A stretch of 60,233 nucleotides of DNA from assembly GCA_910577095.1 (NCBI GenBank), contig CAJTLY010000011.1:1-60233 (forward strand), read 5' to 3'. Origin of the DNA: an uncultured Alphaproteobacteria bacterium. Lineage in GTDB: Bacteria; Pseudomonadota; Alphaproteobacteria; RF32; CAG-239. Below, one piece after another: positions 7,420 through 15,205 of this stretch; the first letter of the stretch is position 1, and the number at the start of each line of letters is the position of its first letter. A model generated the notes under the pieces. It saw nothing but the letters and a program-made list of their open reading frames with translations. It made no database searches and was not told the DNA's origin. The translations under genes and the position numbers were made by a program.

Positions 7420-9351
7420 ATGGTTGCTATTAAATTGCCGGATGGCAGTGTAATGAATTTTGACGGCGCCGTTTCCGGAATGGAAATTGCCGAAAAAATC
7501 AGTGCCGGTTTAGCAAAAAATGCTTTAGCGGTGAAGGTTAACGACAAGTTGCAGGACTTGGGTACAACAATCACCACCGACGCCGCCGTAACCGTTATCA
7601 CTTCAAAAGACAAAGAAGGCCTTGAAATCATCCGCCATTCGTGTTCTCACGTCATGGCCGAAGCGGTTCAGGAACTGTGGCCGGATACGCAGGTTACCAT
7701 CGGCCCGGCCATTGACAACGGCTTTTACTATGACTTTGCCCGTAAAGAGCCTTTCACGACCGAAGACTTTGCCAAAATCGAAGCCAAAATGCACGAGATT
7801 GTCAAACGGGACGAAAAAGTTATACGCCACGTTTTGCCGCGCGGCGAAGCAATTGCCCTGTTTAAGACGAAACAGGAAAATTATAAGGTGGAACTGATTG
7901 AAGACTTGCCCGAAGATGCAGAAATTTCTTTGTATGAACAAGGCAACTTTGTCGACCTGTGCCGCGGTCCGCACGTTCCCTCCACCGGCAAAATCGGCGA
8001 TGCCTTCAAACTGACCAAAGTAGCGGGGGCTTATTGGCGCGGCGACTCCAACCGCGAAATGCTGCAACGCATTTATGCAACCGCCTGGGCCAACAAAAAA
8101 GACCTCCAAGAATATCTGACGATGCTGGAAGAAGCCGAAAAACGCGACCACCGCAAACTCGGCAAAGAAATGGACTTGTTCCATTTTGAACCGGAATATG
8201 CACCGGGTGCGGTTTTTTGGCACGACAAAGGCTTTAAGATTTACCGCAAGCTGATTGAATACATGCGCAACCGTCAGGAACACAACGGGTATGTCGAAAT
8301 TGCCACCCCGCGGATTATGGACCGCGTATTGTGGGAAACTTCCGGACACTGGGACAAATACGGCGCCCATAACTATTCCGGCAAAACAGAAGACGGCAAA
8401 ATGTTCTGTGTCAAACCGATGAACTGCCCGGGCGGACTGCTGGTTTATAAACAGGGTATCAAGTCCTATCGTGACCTGCCGCTGCGGGTGGCAGAATTCG
8501 GGATGGTCAACCGTTACGAAGCTTCCGGCTCACTGATGGGGCTGATGCGGGTACGCGAATTTACTCAGGACGATGCTCATATTTTCTGCACGCCGGAACA
8601 AATGGAGGAAGAATGCATCACCACTTTGAAACTGATTCTGGATATTTACAAAGATTTCGGTTTTGAAGATGTTAAAATTTATCTTTCAACCAGACCGGAC
8701 AGCATTTACCGTATCGGTTCCGACGAAATTTGGGACATTTGCGAAAACGCGCTGGCAAACGCTCTGGAAAGCCATGGTTACAAATTTGAAATCAATGCCG
8801 GAGAAGGCGCTTTTTACGGTCCGAAGCTGGAGTTCATCCTCAAAGACGCCATCGGCCGCGAATGGCAATGCGGAACTATTCAGGTCGATATGAACCTGCC
8901 GGAACGTTTTGACATTTCATACATCGGCGAAGACGGTGAAAAACACCAGCCGGTGATGTTGCACCGCGCACTGTTCGGCTCGATTGAACGCTTCCTCGGC
9001 ATTTTGATCGAAAACCATGCCGGCAAACTGCCGCTGTGGCTGTCACCCGAACAAGTTGTGGTTGCACCGATCGTCAGCGACTTTGACGGTTATGCCGAAG
9101 AAGTGGCGGCCAAGCTTCGCGAAGCCGGCCTGTATGCCAAAACCGATCTGCGCAACGAAAAGATCAACTACAAGATCCGCGAACATTCGGTCGCCAAAAT
9201 TCCGGTGATTGCCGTTGTCGGCGCCAAGGAAAAGGAAAACGGCACCGTAACCGTCCGCCGCCTGGGATCGGACAAACAGGAAGTCATGAAACTGGACGAC
9301 TTTGTGAACACCCTGAGCAAGGAAGCACAAATGCCGCATCTGCATGAATAA
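7420..9351 (+). CDS. thrS: Threonyl-tRNA synthetase
   Basis: 643 residues, full length for a bacterial ThrRS. Order: TGS domain (1-60), editing/SAD domain (HSCSHVMAEAV near 70), class II catalytic core with the zinc Cys in FCVKPMNCPGG (about 335), motif 2 RVREFTQDDAHIF, motif 3 HRALFGSIERFLG, then the anticodon-binding domain (about 540-640). It charges tRNA-Thr with threonine in the cytoplasm. AGAGG lies 8 nt before the ATG. A strong terminator follows at 9376-9409, so the infC/rplT genes that often follow thrS are not linked here. Confidence 0.98.
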   Translation: MVAIKLPDGSVMNFDGAVSGMEIAEKISAGLAKNALAVKVNDKLQDLGTTITTDAAVTVITSKDKEGLEIIRHSCSHVMAEAVQELWPDTQVTIGPAIDNGFYYDFARKEPFTTEDFAKIEAKMHEIVKRDEKVIRHVLPRGEAIALFKTKQENYKVELIEDLPEDAEISLYEQGNFVDLCRGPHVPSTGKIGDAFKLTKVAGAYWRGDSNREMLQRIYATAWANKKDLQEYLTMLEEAEKRDHRKLGKEMDLFHFEPEYAPGAVFWHDKGFKIYRKLIEYMRNRQEHNGYVEIATPRIMDRVLWETSGHWDKYGAHNYSGKTEDGKMFCVKPMNCPGGLLVYKQGIKSYRDLPLRVAEFGMVNRYEASGSLMGLMRVREFTQDDAHIFCTPEQMEEECITTLKLILDIYKDFGFEDVKIYLSTRPDSIYRIGSDEIWDICENALANALESHGYKFEINAGEGAFYGPKLEFILKDAIGREWQCGTIQVDMNLPERFDISYIGEDGEKHQPVMLHRALFGSIERFLGILIENHAGKLPLWLSPEQVVVAPIVSDFDGYAEEVAAKLREAGLYAKTDLRNEKINYKIREHSVAKIPVIAVVGAKEKENGTVTVRRLGSDKQEVMKLDDFVNTLSKEAQMPHLHE

Positions 9352-9375
9352 GAAACGGCGAACAATAAAACGACG

Positions 9376-9409
9376 ACCCCGGTTTTTAGAAGACCGGGGT
9401 TCGTTTTTT
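9376..9409 (+). terminator. thrS terminator
   Basis: Stem ACCCCGGT / ACCGGGGT followed by TCGTTTTTT, 25 nt after the thrS stop codon. Confidence 0.85.
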
Positions 9410-9462
9410 GCGTTTTATCCGCGGCCGGCCTCTCACAGTATTTTCAATCGGAAACTTTTAAC

Positions 9463-9491
9463 TTGCAAAAGACCGACTTTTTCTATAGTCT
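9463..9491 (+). promoter_or_regulatory. Promoter of sRNA copy 1
   Basis: A TTGCAA -35 hexamer (9463-9468) is followed by TATAGT at 9484 (15-bp gap) or TAGTCT at 9486 (17-bp gap). The same TTGCAA precedes the second copy, which supports the call. Confidence 0.55.
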
Positions 9492-9496
9492 GCTTT

Positions 9497-9660
9497 TGCC
9501 GGCATACGCTTGCCGGCGGAGAGTAAGAACTCCTTCATACAAAAATCCCGAAGAGGGAGATATCGAGATAAGCGCACTTTCGGGTGTGACGAATAAGGTA
9601 TGCTGTCTTGTATGAACAGTTCTTAACTCCCTCGCCTTGACTTTTTCAAGGCATTTTTTT
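9497..9660 (+). ncRNA. Structured small RNA, tandem copy 1
   Basis: About 160 nt with its own promoter and terminator, not coding on either strand in any convincing way. From the 5' end: a GCCGGC/GCCGGC hairpin (9499-9518), a long closing stem in which GGCGGAG, AAGAAC and TTCATACAA pair with TTGTATGAA, GTTCTT and CTC..CGCC near 9605-9637, and inside it two hairpins (TCCC/GGGA near 9546 and CGCAC/GTGTG around a TTTCGG loop near 9572). It ends with the terminator CCTTG/CAAGG plus seven Ts. The second copy at 9746 is about 85-90% identical, and its differences keep the stems. It matches no RNA family that I can name; it is not tRNA, SRP RNA or tmRNA. Confidence 0.7.
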
Positions 9661-9666
9661 ATAACA

Positions 9667-9693
9667 ATCTCCGTTTTACGGAGATATTTTTTT
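9667..9693 (+). terminator. Second terminator behind sRNA copy 1
   Basis: Stem ATCTCCG / CGGAGAT with loop TTTTA and a run of seven Ts. It insulates the two sRNA copies from each other. Confidence 0.65.
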
Positions 9694-9710
9694 ATCGGCA
9701 GACAAAACGC

Positions 9711-9739
9711 TTGCAATCTTTTGCCGGATTTTATAAAAT
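9711..9739 (+). promoter_or_regulatory. Promoter of sRNA copy 2
   Basis: TTGCAA (9711-9716), a 17-bp spacer, and TAAAAT (9734-9739): a good sigma-70-type promoter directly ahead of the second RNA copy. Confidence 0.65.
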
Positions 9740-9745
9740 CAGAAG

Positions 9746-9912
9746 GCCGGTAAAAACAGCCGGCGGAGTGTAAGAACTCCTTCATACAAAAAATCCCTTG
9801 AGAGGGAGATATCGAAATAAGCGCGCTTTCGGGTGTGACGAATAAGGTATGCTGTCTTGTATGAGCAGTTCTTAACTCCCTCGCCTTGAACTTTCCAAGG
9901 CGAGTTTTGTTT
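9746..9912 (+). ncRNA. Structured small RNA, tandem copy 2
   Basis: The second copy of the element at 9497, about 165 nt. The 5' hairpin has different bases but still forms (GCCGG/CCGGC around 9745-9763). The inner hairpin is TCCCT/AGGGA where copy 1 has TCCC/GGGA, and CGCAC/GTGTG becomes CGCGC/GTGTG, which keeps pairing through G-U. The terminator is a 9-bp stem CTCGCCTTG/CAAGGCGAG (9881-9905) followed by TTTTGTTTT. The pattern of changes fits selection on RNA structure. The XRE-like gene starts about 30 nt downstream. Confidence 0.7.
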
Positions 9913-9942
9913 TAACCTGACAAAACCCATGGGAGTTTGCGA

Positions 9943-10329
9943 ATGCCAATAAGAAGACTACTCAAAAGACAATTGGGCAGAGAATTTTACCGATGCCGTA
10001 AAAATTTGTCGCTGGGACTCGAAACCGTTGCCGATCAAACCGGTTACAGCTGGCAAAAAATTGACAAGATCGAAATCGGGCAAACCCAAAATTGGGACAT
10101 TTACAACAAAATGCTCAATTTTTATAACAAAAGAATTTGTCTTACTCTGGTTGATCCCGATAATTCAGTCGGCAGTCGGGGAGAAAACAACGGTTTTCTC
10201 CTCTGTGACAGCCCCCGATCTGCATTGCCGAAAGACAACAACAATCCCAAACATCCTCTGAGAGAGGACGAGGAACAAGCCCCTCCTCAACCAACCCGAC
10301 ATGCCGAAAAGCCAACCGATCAAGCTTGA
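9943..10329 (+). CDS. Small XRE-like helix-turn-helix protein
   Basis: 128 residues from the ATG at 9943, chosen because GGGAG lies 7 nt upstream; the TTG at 9937 is too close to it. Residues about 10-62 fit a Cro/C1-type helix-turn-helix (FYRCRKNLSLGLETVADQTGYSWQKIDKIEIGQ). The tail is hydrophilic, rich in Pro, Asn and acidic residues, and looks disordered. It probably binds DNA as a regulator; the target is unknown. It lies directly behind two sRNA genes. Confidence 0.7.
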   Translation: MPIRRLLKRQLGREFYRCRKNLSLGLETVADQTGYSWQKIDKIEIGQTQNWDIYNKMLNFYNKRICLTLVDPDNSVGSRGENNGFLLCDSPRSALPKDNNNPKHPLREDEEQAPPQPTRHAEKPTDQA

Positions 10330-10473
10330 ACAGCGGGAGAAAACCGGGAAAACGCAACAATGCCTTTCCCGGTCAGGTATTACAAAAGTTTCGTATTTTT
10401 CCTCAAAAGGATATTTTTAACGGACCGCCCCAAGTTCGTGCGCCGATAAAAAAACAACAATCCTTTTAGCAAA

Positions 10474-10507
10474 AGACGACACACAATCATAATGACCGGT
10501 GTCGTCT
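10474..10507 (-). terminator. Terminator-like hairpin behind the second BI-1 gene
   Basis: Perfect 9-bp stem AGACGACAC / GTGTCGTCT just past the minus-strand stop at 10514, followed on that strand by only four Ts. The rest of 10330-10513 shows nothing else. Confidence 0.5.
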
Positions 10508-10513
10508 CTTCTT

Positions 10514-11218
10514 TCATTTACAATTGCCTCTGCTTTCCCAAAATCGGAGGGTTTTTACCACCAGTCCGATCAGGTTAAGAAAGACCGCCAACGCTGCCGT
10601 AATCGCCGTATGATTCAGCCTTTCCGGCTTGGCTGCGGTGGCAATCCGCTGGATTTCACTCCCCGAATAGGCAAGGATGGCACAAAAAATAACCACCACT
10701 GCCACACAAACCGCCAAATCGACGAGCGACAGACCGAACAGGCCGTAAACCGCGCCGCTCAGCAACAGTCCCCACAAGGCGGTCACGACAATACAGTACC
10801 ACGAAATCATGTCTTTGCGGCAGGCGGCTTCGGTAACGGCCATAATGGCAAACATACCGGCGGCCACACCCAGGGCACAAGCCATGTTGGCCCTGACGTA
10901 AACAACCGCCACACCGCTCAGGGCTGCACCGACCAGACTGCAAAATAGTCCGAAAATGAGAAGCACCGCTGCAAAGCTCAAAGCCTTCAGTTCCTTGGGA
11001 ACCGACAAGAACATCATCAGCGGCAGCAAAAGCAGGATCCAGGCACCGACGCTTAACATCATCAGGCCTTCGGCATCCCTTACATACAGGAATTCACGAT
11101 ATTCCGGCACTGCGGTTAGCAAAAAAACCGTTGCTGCCGAAATTGCCGCACCGCCTCCCATAAATGCAAACAGACGGGAAATCACGCGGCTCTCCAATTT
11201 TTTAGTTAAACTTTCCAT
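10514..11218 (-). CDS. Bax-inhibitor-1 family membrane protein, divergent paralogue
   Basis: 234 residues from the ATG at 11218 (MESLTKKLESRVISRL). An upstream extension to 11557 is possible in frame but runs through a terminator and is rejected. About seven hydrophobic segments follow a short cytoplasmic N-terminus, the TMBIM/BI-1 plan. It has the same length and layout as the protein at 11484-12188 but has drifted much further. BI-1 proteins are thought to be pH-sensitive calcium leak channels or FtsH-associated proteins. No clear ribosome binding site is seen ahead of the start. Confidence 0.72.
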   Translation of the reverse strand: MESLTKKLESRVISRLFAFMGGGAAISAATVFLLTAVPEYREFLYVRDAEGLMMLSVGAWILLLLPLMMFLSVPKELKALSFAAVLLIFGLFCSLVGAALSGVAVVYVRANMACALGVAAGMFAIMAVTEAACRKDMISWYCIVVTALWGLLLSGAVYGLFGLSLVDLAVCVAVVVIFCAILAYSGSEIQRIATAAKPERLNHTAITAALAVFLNLIGLVVKTLRFWESRGNCK

Positions 11219-11434
11219 AAAATAATTAATTAATGATTGTTGATGGTTACCATATATCAACCGTTTCGGCGAATTCCAGCCTTTATGACGTAAAGTTACA
11301 CCGGTTTTTACACTTTTTGTTTGTCGACAAACAGCCGATCGGTTTGTCACGCTTCCGTTGGTTTTAGGCATATACAGCCCAAACGGTTCAATTAGCGGCG
11401 GATTTACCGTACCCGCATTTCTTGTTCTATCAAC

Positions 11435-11467
11435 AAAAAAGCTGCCGCAAATTGCGGCAGCTTTTTT
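11435..11467. terminator. Bidirectional terminator between the two BI-1 genes
   Basis: Stem AAAAAAGCTGCCGC / GCGGCAGCTTTTTT with T tracts on both strands, 17 nt past the stop of the upstream BI-1 gene on the minus strand. The downstream paralogue therefore needs its own promoter in 11219-11434, where nothing certain is seen. Confidence 0.85.
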
Positions 11468-11483
11468 TAAAAACGTAAAAAAG

Positions 11484-12188
11484 TTACTTCTTCTTACCCA
11501 ACAGTTTGATAATATGCAACAACAGATTAACAAAGTCGAGGTACAGCAACAAAGCACCCGTCAAGGCGATCCGGTTGGCTTCCTGCTTGTCACAGCAGTT
11601 GTACAATCCGTCGCGGATCTTCTGGGTATCGTACGCCGTCAGACCGCAGAAAACAACCACCGCAATCAGCGAAATGACAAAGTCCATCGTTTCCGACCCG
11701 AGAAAAATGTTAATCACCATGGCAATGATCAATCCGAACAACGCCATCATAAAAACACTTCCCCAAGAAGTCAAATCCGACTTGGTCACCAACCCGTAAA
11801 CTGCCATTGCGCCGAACGTCGCTGCCGTAATGACAAAACACATCAGAATGCTTGCCGTGGTATAAACCAGAAAAATACAGCTCAGACTCATCCCCATCAG
11901 GGCGCAGAACAACAGAAACACTACAAAGGCGGCTCCCGAATCGAGTTCTGCGATCAGTCCCTGAAAAAACAGAACGATCACCAGCGGCGACAGTAAGATG
12001 ATCCAGCCGGCCACACTCAATTGCATCGCTCCCGTTTCGCCGACGCTATACAGAAAATCGCGGCAGTCGGGAACATAGGCAAAGACGGCAGCCATCAGGG
12101 CCGAAACCAGCAAACCGACAAACATGTAACCGTAAACGCGGGTCATTACACTGTTTGCAACTTTTTCACTTTCCAAATATACACTCAT
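11484..12188 (-). CDS. Bax-inhibitor-1 family membrane protein (YccA-like)
   Basis: 234 residues with seven or so membrane segments. The family pattern is clear: MTRVYGYMFVGLLVSALMAAV at the start, SVFMMALFGLIIAMVINIFLGSETMDFVIS in the middle, and the C-terminal AYDTQKIRDGLY that carries the conserved Asp of the BI-1 pore. The C-terminus is basic (KLLGKKK). In the inner membrane, relatives such as YccA interact with FtsH or act as ion leak channels. It has a paralogue immediately downstream, separated by a terminator. Confidence 0.9.
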   Translation of the reverse strand: MSVYLESEKVANSVMTRVYGYMFVGLLVSALMAAVFAYVPDCRDFLYSVGETGAMQLSVAGWIILLSPLVIVLFFQGLIAELDSGAAFVVFLLFCALMGMSLSCIFLVYTTASILMCFVITAATFGAMAVYGLVTKSDLTSWGSVFMMALFGLIIAMVINIFLGSETMDFVISLIAVVVFCGLTAYDTQKIRDGLYNCCDKQEANRIALTGALLLYLDFVNLLLHIIKLLGKKK

Positions 12189-12355
12189 AATTTTTTGATT
12201 TTAACCGTGCCGTTCATCCGAAAAAGATTAAACAGGCCACAAACCGGTTTAATTATGAGTTTTTTCGAATAATAGGACACAATGATTATACAATACTTTC
12301 ATTATAGTAACATTCCACCCAAAAGGCAACTTTAAATTTTGTCCAAAAAACTGCT

Positions 12356-12384
12356 GCAAAAAAGCGCCGAAATAATCGGCGCTT
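12356..12384 (-). terminator. Terminator of the Sel1-repeat gene
   Basis: On the minus strand, stem AAGCGCCGA / TCGGCGCTT followed by a T run, 9 nt past the stop codon at 12393. The rest of 12189-12355 is AT-rich and shows nothing further. Confidence 0.8.
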
Positions 12385-12392
12385 GCTGATTT

Positions 12393-13619
12393 TTACAACA
12401 ACTTTAACGGTTGTGAAGGGTCGGGTTCTTTTTTCAGCGGCGCCGGAGGCGCTTTTTTCGGTGCCCGATAACCCATTTTGTCGTCAATATAACTGCCCAG
12501 CTCGCGACCGAAGGTTTGACGGATATACTGTGTCATCTCGGTCGGTTTTTCCTTGAAAGTTTCGGCCGCCGCCTGAGCCTGCAAGACTTCTTCGATCTTT
12601 AGAATTTTTTCCAGAATGTCGCGTTTTTCGGCCGCGCCCTCAATTCCGTACACCGACGCTATGTTAAACCAGATATATGCCTGATATTCGTTTTTCTGAT
12701 AAGAAGTTCCGGCAGCCAGAATATTGCCGAGATCCATCATCGCCTTAACGTTCCCCTGATGAGCGGCCTCGCTCAGATACTTGACCGCATTGCCGTAGTT
12801 GCGGGGTGTCCCTTCGGCATTGATATACCGCTGCGCCAGTTCATACTGCGCTTCGTCATAAGAAACAGCCGCCATTTTCATCAGATCAAACGCTTTTTTG
12901 AAATTTTTCGGTACCACAAAACCGCGGTAATAAGAATAGCCGATCATGTATTGAGCAGTGATGTTACCGCCGTCGGCAGCCTGTTGCAGCAATTCGACAA
13001 TCCGATTTTTGGAAGAATTGACGTTGGAAGAAGTCAGATAAATAAAGGCGAGATTGATTGCCGCTTCGCCATTACCGAGCTTTGCCGCCTTGTCAAACAT
13101 CTGCACGGCCTTGGCAACGCTTTTTTCGGTGCCGATGCCGCTGTAATAAAGGCTGCCGAGATTGTTGACTGCAATTTTGTCCTCCTGCGCGGCAGCCATC
13201 GAATAGTATTTAAAAGCCCGTTCGGGATCACGCGCCACTCCGTTCTCGCCGTACAGATACATATAACCGAGAGTCAGACAGGCATCAACGTCTCCCTCCT
13301 CGGCCAGACGCGTCATCCGGTCAAGAAAATTTTCCTGAGGTTCTTCGGGCTGACGAGTAAATTCGGCAGCTTTTTCCTTGCTTTTCAAAAAAGAGAAATT
13401 GAGAAAAGAAAACACCCCTTCATCGTCAACTTTCACTTTTTCGGCTTCGGCCGCTTTTGCCGCCGGCGTTTCGGCGCGACGGATTTCTTTCGGCTGCGGT
13501 GCCGGATCGGCCTTTTTGGGTTCTTCGCCGAACAGATCAATCAACGACATATCGTCGGCAGCGCACACTGGTGACGCCAACAGCAGACAAAACATTAAAA
13601 GCATAAATATTTTCGACAT
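12393..13619 (-). CDS. Secreted Sel1-like repeat protein
   Basis: 408 residues. A signal peptide (about 1-20, cut after VCAA) is followed by an acidic linker and at least six Sel1-like repeats from about 95 to 330 (A...YLYGENGVARDPERAFKYYSMAAAQ, then LGSLYYSGIGTEKSVAKAVQMFDKAAKLG and so on). Sel1 repeats form helical solenoids for protein-protein contacts, often at the cell envelope or in host interaction. The C-terminus is Lys/Pro-rich. It probably acts in the periplasm; the partner is unknown. Confidence 0.88.
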   Translation of the reverse strand: MSKIFMLLMFCLLLASPVCAADDMSLIDLFGEEPKKADPAPQPKEIRRAETPAAKAAEAEKVKVDDEGVFSFLNFSFLKSKEKAAEFTRQPEEPQENFLDRMTRLAEEGDVDACLTLGYMYLYGENGVARDPERAFKYYSMAAAQEDKIAVNNLGSLYYSGIGTEKSVAKAVQMFDKAAKLGNGEAAINLAFIYLTSSNVNSSKNRIVELLQQAADGGNITAQYMIGYSYYRGFVVPKNFKKAFDLMKMAAVSYDEAQYELAQRYINAEGTPRNYGNAVKYLSEAAHQGNVKAMMDLGNILAAGTSYQKNEYQAYIWFNIASVYGIEGAAEKRDILEKILKIEEVLQAQAAAETFKEKPTEMTQYIRQTFGRELGSYIDDKMGYRAPKKAPPAPLKKEPDPSQPLKLL

Positions 13620-13698
13620 GATAAACTTCCGTATATTCTTATAAAAACTTTTTTATAATACATTAAAATTTGACCGCTTCAAACTTTTTTACAAATTT

Positions 13699-15051
13699 TC
13701 AGTAACCATTTACCATTTCATCGGCAATTGCTTTTTGCACGGCAGCATTGCTCCGGTCCGTTTGCGGCGTCGTTTTTTTGGCAGCTACCTGCTGCGGCGA
13801 TTTGCGCCCGCTCAAAACCTGAAGAAGATTTCTGTTTTTCTTTTTATCGTTTTTGCCGTCGACGGATTGCCTGATCGCTTCGCGCTGATCGGCACTGATA
13901 CCGGTTTTCTCCTTAACCCCGGACTCGATTTCGGCCCGAACCTCCGGCAGCAGTTCCATCGTTTGTTCAGGCAGATATTTGCTCAGGTTACCGGGAGATT
14001 TGATGCCTTCTTTTTTGCAGTAGTCGTTTTCGCAAATGTTATCAAAAATTTTATTAATCCGTTTTTGCAGTTCCTGATCATTACCGATCAGGGTGGCAGA
14101 CAAATCGCTGGTATCGATGGTGTCGGTTCCGAACTGCGAAATCTGCTCTTTATAGCCGTTCATGGTGCGGCGCTTGTTTTTCCACATTTCAAAGCTGCCT
14201 TCCACCATCAGCTTCTTACCTTCCTTGCTGTCCGGATCCAACCCTTTGGCCAACGCTTCCTTATAAAAAGCAAAATCAGGCTCTTTGTCAAAAACCTTCA
14301 AGGCTTCTTCCCGCGAAGTTCCTTTCGCGAGTTCGTTGCGATAGCCGGCAAGGTAACCGTTGAGTTCCGCCACGGTAGCGGCACATTCGTCATACTGGCA
14401 CAAAATGCCGTATTGTTCCGGACTGAGTCCGGGTGCATAAATTCCGAGCTTGTCGTTGCTGCGATGCTGTTCTTCGTGGGCCTTAACCGATTTGTAAACC
14501 GTGGATTGCGGATTGTTGAGATCGGAGAACATCTCCAAGGTGGTCACAAACGTTTTTTTCCGCTGTTCGGGGCTCATTTCCGGATGTTTGTCGGCAAACT
14601 GGGCTTCCAATTTGTGAAGTTCCTGTTCATCGCCCATTTCAATGTAAGTCATGACGATGTTTTTGTCTTCGGTATTGTAGGCGCCCGCTTTGTCCGCCGT
14701 TGCCACCGATAACGTATCGGTGCGATCAGGCTCGGCGTTGGCAAAAGCGTTTTTTTCGTCCGCCTTCCAGGTTTTATGCAGTTTTTTGGGATCCAGCCGA
14801 GATTGATCAATAAAATCTTCGCCGACTTTATTATAAACCTGACCGTCCTGAACAACTTGCTCTATTTCGGTCACACCGAACAAGTTAACCTTTTTCTCCA
14901 CATATTCGGTTTTGGCTTTTTGTTCCTGAACCGGATCCGACGCCTGCCGTTCCTGCGCCGCCGCGTTTAAAGCCGAAGCTTCCAACGCAAGCAACAACAC
15001 TGCGGTGGGTCCACTTTTTTTCATATAATGCTCAAAATCTTTATAAGACAT
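13699..15051 (-). CDS. Exported protein with HExxH zinc-protease motif, unknown family
   Basis: 450 residues. The start at 15051 is supported by GAAGGAG 7 nt upstream. A short N-terminal stretch is followed by a signal-like hydrophobic segment (about 14-32). HEEQH at 192-196 fits the zinc-binding HExxH motif, and E222 in DECAATVAEL lies where a third zinc ligand of gluzincins could be. The rest is charged and mostly helical, with cysteines at about 218, 223, 354 and 359. The Lys/Gln-rich tail looks disordered. I do not recognise the family; zinc protease activity is inference from the motif. It stands alone between the Sel1 gene and the ABC-F gene. Confidence 0.6.
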   Translation of the reverse strand: MSYKDFEHYMKKSGPTAVLLLALEASALNAAAQERQASDPVQEQKAKTEYVEKKVNLFGVTEIEQVVQDGQVYNKVGEDFIDQSRLDPKKLHKTWKADEKNAFANAEPDRTDTLSVATADKAGAYNTEDKNIVMTYIEMGDEQELHKLEAQFADKHPEMSPEQRKKTFVTTLEMFSDLNNPQSTVYKSVKAHEEQHRSNDKLGIYAPGLSPEQYGILCQYDECAATVAELNGYLAGYRNELAKGTSREEALKVFDKEPDFAFYKEALAKGLDPDSKEGKKLMVEGSFEMWKNKRRTMNGYKEQISQFGTDTIDTSDLSATLIGNDQELQKRINKIFDNICENDYCKKEGIKSPGNLSKYLPEQTMELLPEVRAEIESGVKEKTGISADQREAIRQSVDGKNDKKKNRNLLQVLSGRKSPQQVAAKKTTPQTDRSNAAVQKAIADEMVNGY

Positions 15052-15205
15052 CGGCCGGCTCCTTCTTCAACGTCGATTTTTAATTATTATTATACAATAG
15101 TCGGTCTCTGAAATCAAAGAGTTTTTACGGTTGCAGTTTTTTGTTTATTTTTTGACCGATCCTGATTATAATGCCGCCGAAAATGACAGAAAGGGGATCC
15201 CGATC

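Noticed and set aside
9483..9930. Two overlapping minus-strand frames that share a peptide (FLYEGVLTLRR)
   Set aside because: The similarity comes from the two sRNA copies. The plus strand has promoters, stems and terminators, while these frames lack ribosome sites and known domains.
11219..11557. In-frame N-terminal extension of the downstream BI-1 gene
   Set aside because: It runs through the bidirectional terminator and the end of the neighbouring gene, and has a Cys-rich unnatural sequence. The ATG at 11218 gives the same length as the paralogue.
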